In this document: piece by piece, positions 17,384 to 25,753 of the stretch
Position numbering within the stretch: position 1 is the first letter of the stretch
Layout: each line of letters starts with the position of its first letter
Assembly (NCBI GenBank): GCA_028278145.1
Contig: JANQEV010000108.1
Location: 41,848 to 105,847, forward strand
Length of the DNA stretch: 64,000 bases
Source: Chromatiales bacterium
GTDB taxonomy: Bacteria; Pseudomonadota; Gammaproteobacteria; Chromatiales; Chromatiaceae
Direction of reading: 5' to 3'
Notes under the pieces: model-generated
Seen by the model: the letters and a program-made list of their open reading frames with translations, nothing else
Told to the model about the DNA's origin: nothing
The model's database searches: none
Program-made: the position numbers and the translations under genes

Positions 17384-19156
17384 CTACCCCATCTCATTGG
17401 TTGCAACACGAGCTGCAGGAACAGCCTGCACCGGTCGTGTTGACTGGGTACGTTCGCGACGTAACCGCTCCATTGGCCCATACAGGTGCTCCATAGCTGC
17501 ATCTCTGGGACCGAATAGATGTTGCCGCCCCTCCTCCAGGGAGAGGATCTTGTCCGCAAGACTGAGGATGTGACGACGATGACTGACCAGGATCAAGGTG
17601 ATGCCACGGTGCTTTAGATATTTGCAGGCATTGGCCAGGGCTCGCTCGCCTGCTTCGTCGAGATTGGCATTGGGCTCATCCAGCACAATAATGCGCGGTT
17701 TACCATACACAGCACGCGCCAGCCCAATGCGCTGGCGCTGACCACCAGAAAGAGCCAATCCTCCTGGCCCAATCTGTGTTTCATAGCCTTGTGGCAGAGC
17801 ACGGATCATATCATCCACTCCAGCAACCCGAGCCGCCTTTACGATGCGCTTGTCATTCAGTTTGCCGAAACGGGCAATGTTCTCCGCCACTGTACCCTCA
17901 AACAGCTCTACATCCTGTGGCAGGTAGCCGACCCATTTGCCCAGCTCATCCCGGTTCCACTGATCGATTTCAGCACCATCCAGCTTTACACTACCGGCGG
18001 CCAACGGCCACAGACCAAGTACGGCTCGGACCAGACTGGACTTGCCAGCAGCACTGCTGCCAACTATGGCCAGCATCTCGCCTGGACGCAGCCGAAATGA
18101 GATCCCCTTCAGCACAGGAACCTTGCCCCCGGGCGGTATCAATACGGCATTTTCGACTTTGATATCCCCATCCGGCTCAGGAAGGCTGAGTCGCCGCTTT
18201 GGTTCCGGCATGCCTTTAAGCAATTTATCCAGACGGGCGAAGGATTGGCGTGCATTGGTAAAGCCCTTCCAGGCCCCAATCAACTGATCTATGGGGGCAA
18301 GCGCCCTCCCCATGAGAATTGAGCCGGCAATCACCATGCCTGCAGTGATCTGGTTATTTATCGCCAGCCAGGCGCCCAAACCCAGCATGAGCGACTGAAA
18401 CAACAGACGCAGGGTCTTGCTCAGATTCAACCAGACACCAGCACGATCTGCGGCACTGGACATGGCACGGACCGACTTACGATGCTTTTCGATCCAACGC
18501 TCTTGCAGGTCATCCCCCATGCCCATGGCATGGAGTACTTCAGCATTACGCATTTGAGATACGGCCAGGCTAGCCGCGGCTGTTTGCTCCTCATTCGCCT
18601 GTCCCTGCAGCTTCCTGGTGGAGAACTCATTGGTAAGGGCAAGAATGGTGAGGACAACGGCAGCGAATAGAGCAAACCACCCAAACAAGGGATCGAACAA
18701 GAACAGGACTCCCAAGTAGATGGGGATCCAAGGGGTATCAAAAAATGCGAAGGTACCGTTACCAGCCATGAATTGCCGCACCACCGCAAGATCGGAAAGC
18801 GGTTGATATCCGGCCCGTTCCGGGTCACGTAGCGCCATACGCATCAGCGTGCGATAGATGCGGCTATTGAGCTCATGATCCATCCTTGCACTGAAGCGGA
18901 TCAGGATGCGGGAGCGGACATATTCGAGCACACCAAGGGTCAGGAACATCCAGCCCAGAACCAGGGTGAGCAACAACAGTGTTTCATGGCTACGGCTGGC
19001 TAGCACCCGATCGTAGACCTGAAGCATGTAAAGTGGCGGCGCCAACATGATCAAGTTAATGAACAGGCTAAAAACTCCCACATGGATAAAGGTCTTGCGG
19101 TAGCTAAACAGTGTTTCACGCAGCGTATTCCGCTTGGCTTCAACAACTTGAGGCAT
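17384..19156 (-). CDS. Type I secretion ABC permease/ATPase, PrtD family
   Basis: 590 residues. The N-terminal half is an ABC exporter membrane domain with about six helices from residue 25. It lacks the C39 peptidase domain, as expected for PrtD/HasD-type systems. The ATPase domain has Walker A GSSAAGKSS near residue 370, signature LSGGQRQRIGLARA near 470 and Walker B IIVLDEPNANLD near 495, all intact. AAGGA precedes the ATG. It follows the RTX gene by 68 bases and precedes the HlyD gene, so the RTX protein is the obvious substrate. Confidence 0.95.
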   Translation of the reverse strand: MPQVVEAKRNTLRETLFSYRKTFIHVGVFSLFINLIMLAPPLYMLQVYDRVLASRSHETLLLLTLVLGWMFLTLGVLEYVRSRILIRFSARMDHELNSRIYRTLMRMALRDPERAGYQPLSDLAVVRQFMAGNGTFAFFDTPWIPIYLGVLFLFDPLFGWFALFAAVVLTILALTNEFSTRKLQGQANEEQTAAASLAVSQMRNAEVLHAMGMGDDLQERWIEKHRKSVRAMSSAADRAGVWLNLSKTLRLLFQSLMLGLGAWLAINNQITAGMVIAGSILMGRALAPIDQLIGAWKGFTNARQSFARLDKLLKGMPEPKRRLSLPEPDGDIKVENAVLIPPGGKVPVLKGISFRLRPGEMLAIVGSSAAGKSSLVRAVLGLWPLAAGSVKLDGAEIDQWNRDELGKWVGYLPQDVELFEGTVAENIARFGKLNDKRIVKAARVAGVDDMIRALPQGYETQIGPGGLALSGGQRQRIGLARAVYGKPRIIVLDEPNANLDEAGERALANACKYLKHRGITLILVSHRRHILSLADKILSLEEGRQHLFGPRDAAMEHLYGPMERLRRERTQSTRPVQAVPAARVATNEMG

Positions 19157-19224
19157 GGTGATCCTTCTGTCTTGGATATAGTTAATTAACCTGGCTGCCG
19201 GGGGTTGCCCCCCGGCATCTAGGT

Positions 19225-20151
19225 TTAGGCAATCTCAACCGCAGGCGATGTATAAACGCCATCGAATGAGTCCTCATCGAAAGAATAATTGTCGATGGCT
19301 ATATCACCAGTATTGAGCTGTCCGTATACCGTAATAGCCCCCAGATCATCACCGTTGTCATTGGTGATGGAGACCTGACTCCGGTTATAAGCCAGCTCTG
19401 CGACCTCAAAAGAGATATCCCGACCACCAATAATCAACTGATCACCATTGGCAGCTGAAAAGTCACGCACAGTGTCGTTCCCGATACCTTCACCCTCGGC
19501 ATAAAAGTAGAAGGTGTCAGCGCCACTGTTACCATAGATAAGATCATCGGCATTGTCCGAACCGGAGAAGATATAGTCATCACCATCGTATCCGTAAATC
19601 CGATCAGATCCGGCTCCACCATCCATGATGTCATTACCACTGTAACCCTTCAGGTAATCATCACCAGCACCTCCGTCCATGATGTCATCACCGTTGTATC
19701 CCTTCATATAATCATTGCCGGCCCCACCATCCATGATGTCATCACCATCGCCTCCCTTCATGTAGTCATCACCAGCACCACCAGCCATGAGGTCATTACC
19801 CTCTCCTCCATCCAGGTAGTCCTTACCAGCTCCTCCTAACATCACATCTGCACCCGCATATCCATACAGGTGATCATCTCCCTCGCCTCCAACTAGGGTG
19901 TCATTGCCCTCGTATCCATACAGACGATCATTGCCGGCCCCACCATCCACGGTGTCATCTCCATCGCCTCCCTTCATATAATCATCACCAGCACCACCAT
20001 CCATGACGTCATTACCCTCTCCTCCATCCAGGTAGTCCTTGCCAGCTCCTCCTAACATCACATCTGCACCCGCATATCCATACAGGTGATCATCTCCATC
20101 GTCTCCAACCAGGGTGTCGTTTCCTTCTCCGCCAATGTATTTTGTTGACAT
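19225..20151 (-). CDS. RTX (GGxGxDxLx) repeat protein, type I secretion substrate
   Basis: 308 residues, almost nothing but RTX nonapeptides (GGxGxDxxx) from residue 7 to about 215, about 20 copies, which bind calcium outside the cell. A C-terminal part of about 90 residues (NSGADTFYFYAEGEG ... DNYSFDEDSF) resembles the C-terminal domain of serralysins and carries the export signal. There is no enzymatic domain and no N-terminal signal. GAGGAGG sits 8 bases before the ATG. An exact 72-residue period shows recent duplication (see repeat entry). It is the first gene of the exporter operon. Likely an extracellular matrix or surface-layer protein; that role is inferred. Confidence 0.9.
   Translation of the reverse strand: MSTKYIGGEGNDTLVGDDGDDHLYGYAGADVMLGGAGKDYLDGGEGNDVMDGGAGDDYMKGGDGDDTVDGGAGNDRLYGYEGNDTLVGGEGDDHLYGYAGADVMLGGAGKDYLDGGEGNDLMAGGAGDDYMKGGDGDDIMDGGAGNDYMKGYNGDDIMDGGAGDDYLKGYSGNDIMDGGAGSDRIYGYDGDDYIFSGSDNADDLIYGNSGADTFYFYAEGEGIGNDTVRDFSAANGDQLIIGGRDISFEVAELAYNRSQVSITNDNGDDLGAITVYGQLNTGDIAIDNYSFDEDSFDGVYTSPAVEIA
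19696..20127. repeat. Tandem 216-base duplication inside the RTX gene
   Basis: Two consecutive 216-base units (19696-19911 and 19912-20127) encode eight RTX nonapeptides each. Stretches such as the one containing AACATCACATCTGCACCCGC recur at exactly 216 bases with very few changes. This is direct evidence of recent unit expansion of the calcium-binding array. Confidence 0.8.
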
Positions 20152-20630
20152 CTGTGCTGCCTCCTCTGGGCCTGTGTTTTAGGCCTGCATATAATGAGCA
20201 GAGCTCACAGCCTGAGCTCTGCATATCCTCCGTATGCAATAAAGAGTACATAGCGATATGAAACCTAACTGTCGATTTGGTCACGCTTTTTCTTGGAAAA
20301 AAACAGACAACACAGACCATCAAGTAAAGCGTGATAGATATCACGAGGCTGATGAGATATGACACACAAATAAGTTAGATACCAACGAATAAATAGAACA
20401 TATCCGCAAAATAATTTTCAGGTTTTTGTTTCTGATAACTAGTTAACGATGCAATTACTGATAAAAAAATGAACCTTAACTAATATATAAAGTATTAGTT
20501 TAATGCTACAAACATTTTAAGACTTATCTCTCACCACTACTCCTAACAGACCAATATTATTTGGGCCTTGCACCACTTATATAACAGCATCTCAGGCCTG
20601 ATATACTTATTACATACTTAACACGAAACC
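20152..20630. other. AT-rich intergenic region upstream of the RTX operon
   Basis: 479 bases between the divergent RTX operon and the AF1514-like gene, strongly AT-rich from 20380 to 20560. It contains the CRP/FNR-like palindrome at 20330-20345. No gene is seen and no clean -35/-10 pair was identified for either direction. Confidence 0.5.
20330..20345. promoter_or_regulatory. CRP/FNR-family-like palindromic operator
   Basis: CGTGATAGATATCACG is a near-perfect palindrome and fits GTGA-N6-TCAC, the core of CRP-family sites. It lies about 180 bases before the RTX start codon on that gene's upstream side. No regulator of this family is in the window. Confidence 0.5.
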
Positions 20631-20987
20631 ATGGAAGTAATCTTGACTGAACTTAAACAGAACAATGGATCAGCATGTGACAGCCCTCAGGAAGCGGACT
20701 ACACCGGCATAATCATAGTGGAACTATTGCCAAAGCCTGCACCCAAGGATTATCTACAGGCGATGGAACTGGCTAACACTGAAGCACAACAGCAGATAGG
20801 AGATTACATGCTGCTCTCATGGTATGACCGTGATCGTGATTTTGAGTCTCCGCAACACAGTAGCGAGTGTCATTCAGCCAGCGCAACACCAGGGTATGTA
20901 GACTATGCCCTCAACCATGAGGCAAAACTCAAGATCGACATCGAAAACGGTCGCTTTGTATTCTTCTACCTGGCGCCGGATCTGTAA
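20631..20987 (+). CDS. Small protein resembling the AF1514 family
   Basis: 118 residues, soluble, no signal peptide. The core MLLSWYDRDRDFESPQHSSE ... GYVDYALNHEAKLKIDIENG matches what I recall of the AF1514 family, small proteins of unknown function seen in anaerobes and sulfur-metabolising bacteria. The family name is from memory and needs a profile search. Cys residues are at about 16 and 80. Its TAA stop overlaps the ATG of the next gene by one base (TAATG), so the two proteins are translationally coupled. Confidence 0.6.
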   Translation: MEVILTELKQNNGSACDSPQEADYTGIIIVELLPKPAPKDYLQAMELANTEAQQQIGDYMLLSWYDRDRDFESPQHSSECHSASATPGYVDYALNHEAKLKIDIENGRFVFFYLAPDL

Positions 20988-21199
20988 TGGATATGCCGGA
21001 GTTTGGCATCCTGGCTATGCTTGCCTTTTGGGCCTCCGCTATTGGTGGTATCACCCTGGCCATCCACTGGGCAAAGTCAAAAAACCGTAATGGATCAGAC
21101 ACTGAAATAATCTTACGCTCTCTAAAACAACGACTGGAAGAGGGAGAGATCAGTCAGGATGAGTATGATAAAAGAGTAGCGGAGTTAGAAGGCAAGTAA
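20987..21199 (+). CDS. SHOCT-domain small membrane protein
   Basis: 70 residues: one transmembrane helix (ILAMLAFWASAIGGITLAIH, about residues 8-27), a short charged linker, then the C-terminal pattern ILRSLKQRLEEGEISQDEYD, a clear SHOCT (short C-terminal) motif. Such motifs end many small membrane proteins and may mediate oligomerisation. The start ATG overlaps the stop of the preceding AF1514-like gene. It may anchor that protein at the membrane; this is inference. Confidence 0.8.
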   Translation: MDMPEFGILAMLAFWASAIGGITLAIHWAKSKNRNGSDTEIILRSLKQRLEEGEISQDEYDKRVAELEGK

Positions 21200-21252
21200 T
21201 GGGACACATCATCTTCAGATGGTTTATCTGAACTGGTATCAGCCACCAACCT

Positions 21253-22155
21253 TCATTCGCCCCTCCAGACACAAACCTTATTACGCCCTTCTGCCTTGGC
21301 TTGTAGCAGTGCATGGTCTGCATTTTGTATCGCTTCTTCAATAGCAGCCTCAAGATCAACTTGCGCCAATCCAAATGATGCTGTCACACTAATGGTTTCA
21401 CCAGAAGGCAGGGATATCTGCAGCTTTTCCAGGTTTTCACGCAATCGCTCAACAGCAGTAAATGCCTCATTAGAACTTATTTCTGGCATGCAGCAGATAA
21501 ACTCTTCCCCTCCATAGCGGAAAAATGAGTCATATTTCCGCAGGCTAATATAGAAAAATCTTGCTATATCCTTAAGGACCTGGTCCCCCGCCGGATGGCC
21601 GTACTGATCATTAATCGGTTTGAAGTTGTCTATATCCAACATACAGATGTGGAGCTCGCTGGATTTACGAACCGCCCGCTCCTGCTCCTGCACCAGCTTG
21701 TACAGCATGGCATGCCGATTCCAGGCCCCGGTTAGCTGATCTACAGCACAGACTTGGTTCATTAGATCAAACTGCAGATTACGCACCTCCAGCTTGAAGG
21801 TAAGCGCTTCATTGATAAATTTATTGTATAACGCTGTCTCTATATTTTGTTTGTCCTGTTTTTTTAGCAGCAGCTCACGAGCATGATCGTGCATCTCATG
21901 GTGAAGTGATTCAATGCGTTCATACAGCCCGTTACTTCTGATAACTGGCTGCACTTCGTTATAAAACCAATATCCAAACTTACAGTGCCGGTGTGCATCA
22001 TCACGGTAATCTGACTCATTAGCATGCTGCTCATTGCATACTAGTGTCTCATGCAGTGCTTTGAGCCAAGCCGCGTGATTTTTAATCCCAGTATCCAGGG
22101 CACGTACGGCACTAAACATTTCGGTTGTAGAAGACGTATTACTGCCATCAGCCAT
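21253..22155 (-). CDS. Zinc-sensing diguanylate cyclase, CZB-GGDEF (DgcZ-like)
   Basis: 300 residues from the ATG at 22155, which has AGAGGT 7 bases upstream; an upstream TTG at 22182 is less likely. The N-terminal CZB zinc-binding domain has His27, Cys58, His85 and His89, with the same spacing as the zinc ligands of E. coli DgcZ (22/52/79/83). A GGDEF domain follows (residues about 140-298), with RYGGEEF as active site and RKYD five residues before it, an intact inhibitory I-site. It should make cyclic-di-GMP from two GTP, inhibited by zinc and by product. It is monocistronic and converges with the SHOCT gene. Confidence 0.92.
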   Translation of the reverse strand: MADGSNTSSTTEMFSAVRALDTGIKNHAAWLKALHETLVCNEQHANESDYRDDAHRHCKFGYWFYNEVQPVIRSNGLYERIESLHHEMHDHARELLLKKQDKQNIETALYNKFINEALTFKLEVRNLQFDLMNQVCAVDQLTGAWNRHAMLYKLVQEQERAVRKSSELHICMLDIDNFKPINDQYGHPAGDQVLKDIARFFYISLRKYDSFFRYGGEEFICCMPEISSNEAFTAVERLRENLEKLQISLPSGETISVTASFGLAQVDLEAAIEEAIQNADHALLQAKAEGRNKVCVWRGE

Positions 22156-23031
22156 TAACAATACCTCTACCAAGTAGGTCAACTAGTCTCATTCCCACTG
22201 TTGGCATCATATACAGGGTGCTCAATAAGCTTTACTCTATGTCAAACAACTGCATTTGTTCTAAGGAATACTCAGACACACCCAACATTTATTCATCTAA
22301 AGTATAGACATGCCGGCAATAAAATCAGCGGACCTGTAGCGAATTTATGCTGTTTCTGAAATGCAATAAATAAATAAGCAATTCACATCACTCCATATAC
22401 AGCTCCAATCACATTGGTGGCTGATGAAATCAATTTGAATCAGAGTGGAGATCAGCCTGATGGAAAGAGAACTAAATTCGGTTTTTATATCTGAACCAAC
22501 TACCCGCCATCACAATTTTCCATGAAGAATTTTCGGTTTAAACCAAATCACCCTGAAGGCAGACAACACTTACATTCGGGTGTTGATGATTTACAGTCAA
22601 AACAGAAACCCAAGGTATATTCGGGACACATATCAATTGCCAGCACGGAAAGACATGATCTAAACTTCTTCATAACCTATACACATAGCTTATGGGTATA
22701 CTGTTACTCTCACTATAATAAAGGGCCAGAACAGACTAGTAGAAAGCTTGATTTAATATACCAATCAATTGGTTATAGATGTTATCAAGCTGTATGGACT
22801 TATTGACCCAGCAACATGGGGGTATAAAACGTATTTACATTTTATAATTTTCTAATATAATAACAGGCTGATTTGTGGGCTTTATTCTGAATAAATAATC
22901 CACAACAGCTACAGTAAGCGCTGTTAGAGCTGATAATCATTAGATCGCAGTAGTACAATCTAGATATACAGGCCCGTAGTTCATAGCCCGTTCTACCAGG
23001 GTAGAGGCCGCCCTTTAACCCGGAGAAAACT
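22156..23031. other. Long AT-rich intergenic stretch
   Basis: 876 bases with no gene I can support. A plus-strand open frame at 22522-22806 (94 codons) lacks a ribosome site and any recognisable motif. Just before 23032 there is a CTACC-AG-GGTAG mini-hairpin (22993-23004) and a GGAG ribosome site. It may hold decayed sequence. Confidence 0.4.
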
Positions 23032-23751
23032 ATGAGAATTATGCCCAATAAAAAAACCATAGTCGCTGGAGCTCTAGCCCTGGCGATAGCCGGTCCTATC
23101 GGTGGTACATTTTCAACCGTCCAGGCTCAGGCTCCTGGCACAATGACATCACTCACCAATCCGGATTTCGTCAAGAAATTTGCATCCTCTATTGATTCCA
23201 AGATGATGGATGACTGGATGAAGATCATGTCCGATCCTGCCCAGCTGGCAGCCATGCTGAAATCGCCTAATACCAACCAGATACAGTCAATCATAACGGT
23301 AATGACCAACCCTCAGTTTGTCACTTCCATCATGAATGCCAACGATCCTAAAATGGTCGAGAACTGGATGGGCATAATCACCAATGAGAATATGCTCAAA
23401 ACCATGGCCAAAATGGCTGATCCCGCCATGATGAATCAATGGATGGGGTTGATGACCAATCCACAGGTCATGGGCTCTGTAATGTCCGCGGCCAATCCAA
23501 TGACCATGATGGGCTGGACCAGTTCCATGACCAATCCTGCTCTTATGCAGGACATATTCAAGGCGGTTGATCCTGACATGATCAACTCCTGGATAGGCAT
23601 TATGACTGAGCCAAAGATGATGAATCAGATGATGATGATGATGGATCCCAATATGTTTGTGACCATGATGGGATCCACCATGTCGATAATGAAGACCGTA
23701 CCCGGCAGCGCTGGAACAGCGGCACCGAAGGTTCCTGAAGCAAAACAATGA
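23032..23751 (+). CDS. Periplasmic methionine-rich protein with seven 25-residue repeats
   Basis: 239 residues with an N-terminal signal peptide (KKTIVAGALALAIAGPIGG ... VQAQA). From about residue 38 the protein consists of about seven units of 25 residues with consensus xTNPxxMxxxMxxxDPxMxxxWMGI. About 40 residues are Met, in pairs and runs (one run of five), and a conserved Trp occurs in most units. There is no Cys and almost no His. Met-rich periplasmic proteins often bind copper(I) or silver, but an alternative is simply a helical repeat scaffold. GGAG lies 8 bases before the ATG. The DUF302 gene follows 83 bases later and the pair ends at a strong terminator. I do not recognise a named family. 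Confidence 0.8.
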   Translation: MRIMPNKKTIVAGALALAIAGPIGGTFSTVQAQAPGTMTSLTNPDFVKKFASSIDSKMMDDWMKIMSDPAQLAAMLKSPNTNQIQSIITVMTNPQFVTSIMNANDPKMVENWMGIITNENMLKTMAKMADPAMMNQWMGLMTNPQVMGSVMSAANPMTMMGWTSSMTNPALMQDIFKAVDPDMINSWIGIMTEPKMMNQMMMMMDPNMFVTMMGSTMSIMKTVPGSAGTAAPKVPEAKQ

Positions 23752-23834
23752 CCGCTAACAAATTGCCAGGACGGTGGATGATGCAATCACCCACTGGACC
23801 CGAGCAATTCTAATAATGCCATGGGAGAAATTTG

Positions 23835-24563
23835 ATGCATTTTTTAAGAACAACCACCGTATTCATGTTTATTGCCGTGCTGTTGTGTTCCCCGGTCAGC
23901 GCCGAAGTAAAACCTGAGATGACCGAAGAAGAGACACTGGAGTTCAACAAGCAGAGCTATGCGCCAGAATCAGCCTTTAAGGGACGTATAAAGGATGGGG
24001 ACATGCCCATGGCCTTCACGCGCCCGAAACAACAATACCGTAAGAACACTATGCTTGAGCCCATTACCGCTGAGGCGAAAATGCGCATGATGCAGTCTAT
24101 GATGGCGGTCAACCCATTCAGTGTCCGCGACATGATAAATATGATGGTGGCAAAGAAGAGGGTAATACCTGGTTTAAGCTTCGATGAGGTGATCGAATCG
24201 ATTAAGGTGAAGGCCAATGAACTCAACATGAAGGCCAGTGGTCACAACACCCCCTGGAAGGTTCTACGGGAGATCCATGATCCCAATAGCCCACGTGTAG
24301 AGTTCCTTAGTTTCTGTGATCTGATCGCTTTAAGGCAGATTCTTGACTACTCTCTGGAGTTCTCTGCGCTCGTCCCATGCCGCATCGCGGTAGTGGAGGA
24401 TGCAGACGGAGTAATCTGGCTAACCACCCTGGACTGGGATGTACGCTGGCTTGACACCAGCCCCAACCCAAACCGCATATCTGAAGAGCTGCGTGAGCGC
24501 GCCCTCAAGGTACGTAAGAACATCGAGATCATGATGGAAGCGGCAGCTACTGGAGATTTCTAA
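23835..24563 (+). CDS. Periplasmic DUF302-domain protein
   Basis: 242 residues from the ATG at 23835, with GGGAG 7 bases upstream. Signal peptide (FMFIAVLLCSPVSA), then an N-terminal region of about 100 residues that is also Met-rich (MRMMQSMMA, DMINMMVAK), then a DUF302 domain from about residue 110 (IPGLSFDEVIESIKVKANEL ... SFCDLIALRQIL ... PCRIAVVEDADG). DUF302 proteins are common in sulfur-oxidising bacteria but have no settled role. It follows the Met-rich repeat protein in one unit, which suggests a joint periplasmic function. Confidence 0.85.
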   Translation: MHFLRTTTVFMFIAVLLCSPVSAEVKPEMTEEETLEFNKQSYAPESAFKGRIKDGDMPMAFTRPKQQYRKNTMLEPITAEAKMRMMQSMMAVNPFSVRDMINMMVAKKRVIPGLSFDEVIESIKVKANELNMKASGHNTPWKVLREIHDPNSPRVEFLSFCDLIALRQILDYSLEFSALVPCRIAVVEDADGVIWLTTLDWDVRWLDTSPNPNRISEELRERALKVRKNIEIMMEAAATGDF

Positions 24564-24595
24564 GAGTTAACACTGTTATTTAGTTAAAAAGAAAT

Positions 24596-24631
24596 GGGAG
24601 TTAAGGCTAGGTACTTAACTCCCTTTTTTTT
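24596..24631 (+). terminator. Rho-independent terminator after the DUF302 gene
   Basis: GGGAGTTAAG (24596-24605), an 8-base loop and CTTAACTCCC (24614-24623) form a perfect 10-pair stem followed by eight T. It ends the Met-rich/DUF302 transcript. Confidence 0.92.
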
Positions 24632-24648
24632 GCCTGTTTACCACTATC

Positions 24649-24798
24649 CTAGCGCTGATAGTTCTTATGGAACTGCTCACGTATTAGACGCCAGCGCCTT
24701 TGGCGGCGGCTCTCCGCAATCCTCACAGGAAGATGATTTGAAAGCCAGCGGGAAAATGTTGATCTCGGTGCTTGCGAAGTCACCAGTTTCGTACCCAT
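24649..24798 (-). CDS. Unlisted 49-residue basic small protein, co-oriented with bfd
   Basis: A short frame on the minus strand starts with ATG at 24798, 5 bases after GGAGGG, and ends at TAG 24649. The 49-residue product (MGTKLVTSQAPRSTFSRWLS ... HKNYQR) is very basic, with about 11 Arg/Lys in the last 27 residues including RRQRRWRLIR. It lies 23 bases downstream of bfd on the same strand and its end abuts the terminator of the opposing unit. No family is recognised; an RNA- or nucleic-acid-binding peptide is possible. Support: strong ribosome site, clean packing, same orientation. Confidence 0.6.
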   Translation of the reverse strand: MGTKLVTSQAPRSTFSRWLSNHLPVRIAESRRQRRWRLIREQFHKNYQR

Positions 24799-24821
24799 AA
24801 CACCCTCCACTATTTCTTAAT

Positions 24822-25025
24822 CTAAGCAATGGCAACTACTGGCTGTGGTATCTCAACTCCAGCAGCAGCTGTCTCATGCAGAATCTGGCTGGCGCAGTCA
24901 GAACAACGTCCACAGCAGGTACCTACCTTAAGCTCTTCACCCAGACCATCTAGACTACAGACCCCATCAGCAGCAGCATTGCGAATGTCCCTATCAGTTA
25001 CACCGTGACAGATACAAACAAACAT
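24822..25025 (-). CDS. bfd: Bacterioferritin-associated ferredoxin
   Basis: 67 residues. The [2Fe-2S] ligand pattern of Bfd is visible: CIC at residues 4-6 and VGTCCGRC with Cys38 and Cys41. Bfd donates electrons through the haem of bacterioferritin to reduce and release stored iron. It diverges from the two bfr genes, with a Fur-type box in the gap about 40-58 bases from its ATG, consistent with induction when iron is low. Confidence 0.93.
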   Translation of the reverse strand: MFVCICHGVTDRDIRNAAADGVCSLDGLGEELKVGTCCGRCSDCASQILHETAAAGVEIPQPVVAIA

Positions 25026-25064
25026 AGAAACAACCTCAAAAAGCAGTTATGATTGGCACTAAGT

Positions 25065-25083
25065 GTAATGCGAATCATTATTA
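25065..25083. promoter_or_regulatory. Fur box in the bfd-bfr intergenic region
   Basis: GTAATGCGAATCATTATTA matches the 19-base Fur consensus GATAATGATAATCATTATC at 14 of the 17 central positions that can be aligned. It sits just upstream of bfd and 180 bases from bfr. Fur repression of bfd is expected from other proteobacteria. Confidence 0.65.
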
Positions 25084-25263
25084 TTTGCAATCAATAATAA
25101 CCTACTAATTAGCTATAGTATATTTGAGACGAACATCAACATGAGACCGAATCATTACCTGAATAAACAATGAGTTATATCTCATCATTTAGCATGACCA
25201 CTATGGTTTGAAACTAGGTTTTCACCAATACACAGAAATAATATAGAAACTGAGGAGATTGAA

Positions 25264-25728
25264 ATGAAGGCTGAAGGTCAGGTGAATTCCACTCTGAACA
25301 GGCTCCTAAAAGATCAGTTGACTGCCATCAACCAACTATTCCTGCATGCAAGAATGCTCAGAAACTGGGGATTGAATGAGCTGAATGACCGCGCTTACAA
25401 GCAGTCAATCAAGGCAATGAAACTAGCTGACGACTTAATGGAGAGAATCCTATTTCTGGAGGGCCTACCCAACCTGCAGGACCTGGGAAAACTCTATATC
25501 GGAGAGGATGCAGCAGAGAGCCTAGCCAGTGACCTCAAAATGCAGAGTGAGATCCGCTCCCGCCTGCTGGAGGCAGTAGCCTACTGCGAATCGATACAGG
25601 ATTATGTCAGCCGGGAACTGATCGAGAAAATCCTGGAAGAAACAGAAGAACATATCGACTGGCTGGAGACCCAGCACTGGCTCATAGATAACACCGGGCT
25701 GGAAAACTACCTGCAGTCACAGATGTAA
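25264..25728 (+). CDS. bfr: Bacterioferritin subunit, haem-type, lacking ferroxidase ligands
   Basis: 154 residues, colinear with E. coli Bfr. The haem ligand Met52 is kept. Five of six ferroxidase ligands are replaced: Glu18 to Gln, Glu51 to Ala, His54 to Leu, Glu94 to Gln and Glu127 to Thr; only His130 remains. It therefore should bind haem between subunits but not oxidise iron. GAGGAG precedes the ATG. The second bacterioferritin starts 25 bases downstream and has the opposite set of residues, so the two probably co-assemble in one 24-mer, as in BfrA/BfrB pairs of Neisseria. Confidence 0.93.
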   Translation: MKAEGQVNSTLNRLLKDQLTAINQLFLHARMLRNWGLNELNDRAYKQSIKAMKLADDLMERILFLEGLPNLQDLGKLYIGEDAAESLASDLKMQSEIRSRLLEAVAYCESIQDYVSRELIEKILEETEEHIDWLETQHWLIDNTGLENYLQSQM

Positions 25729-25753
25729 ACAAGAACATAAATGGAGATAACTA

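Noticed and set aside
19225..20151. Regular short repeats suggestive of a CRISPR array
   Set aside because: The period is a coding RTX nonapeptide array in an open frame, with no spacers and no cas genes.
22522..22806. 94-codon open frame on the plus strand in a long intergenic region
   Set aside because: No ribosome site, no signal or motif, atypical composition; treated as non-coding.
23287..23748. His-rich 153-codon minus-strand frame
   Set aside because: His runs are only the reverse reading of the Met-rich repeats on the plus strand.
24594..24800. 68-codon plus-strand frame
   Set aside because: It begins inside the terminator hairpin at 24596-24631 and runs antisense to the better-supported 49-residue gene.
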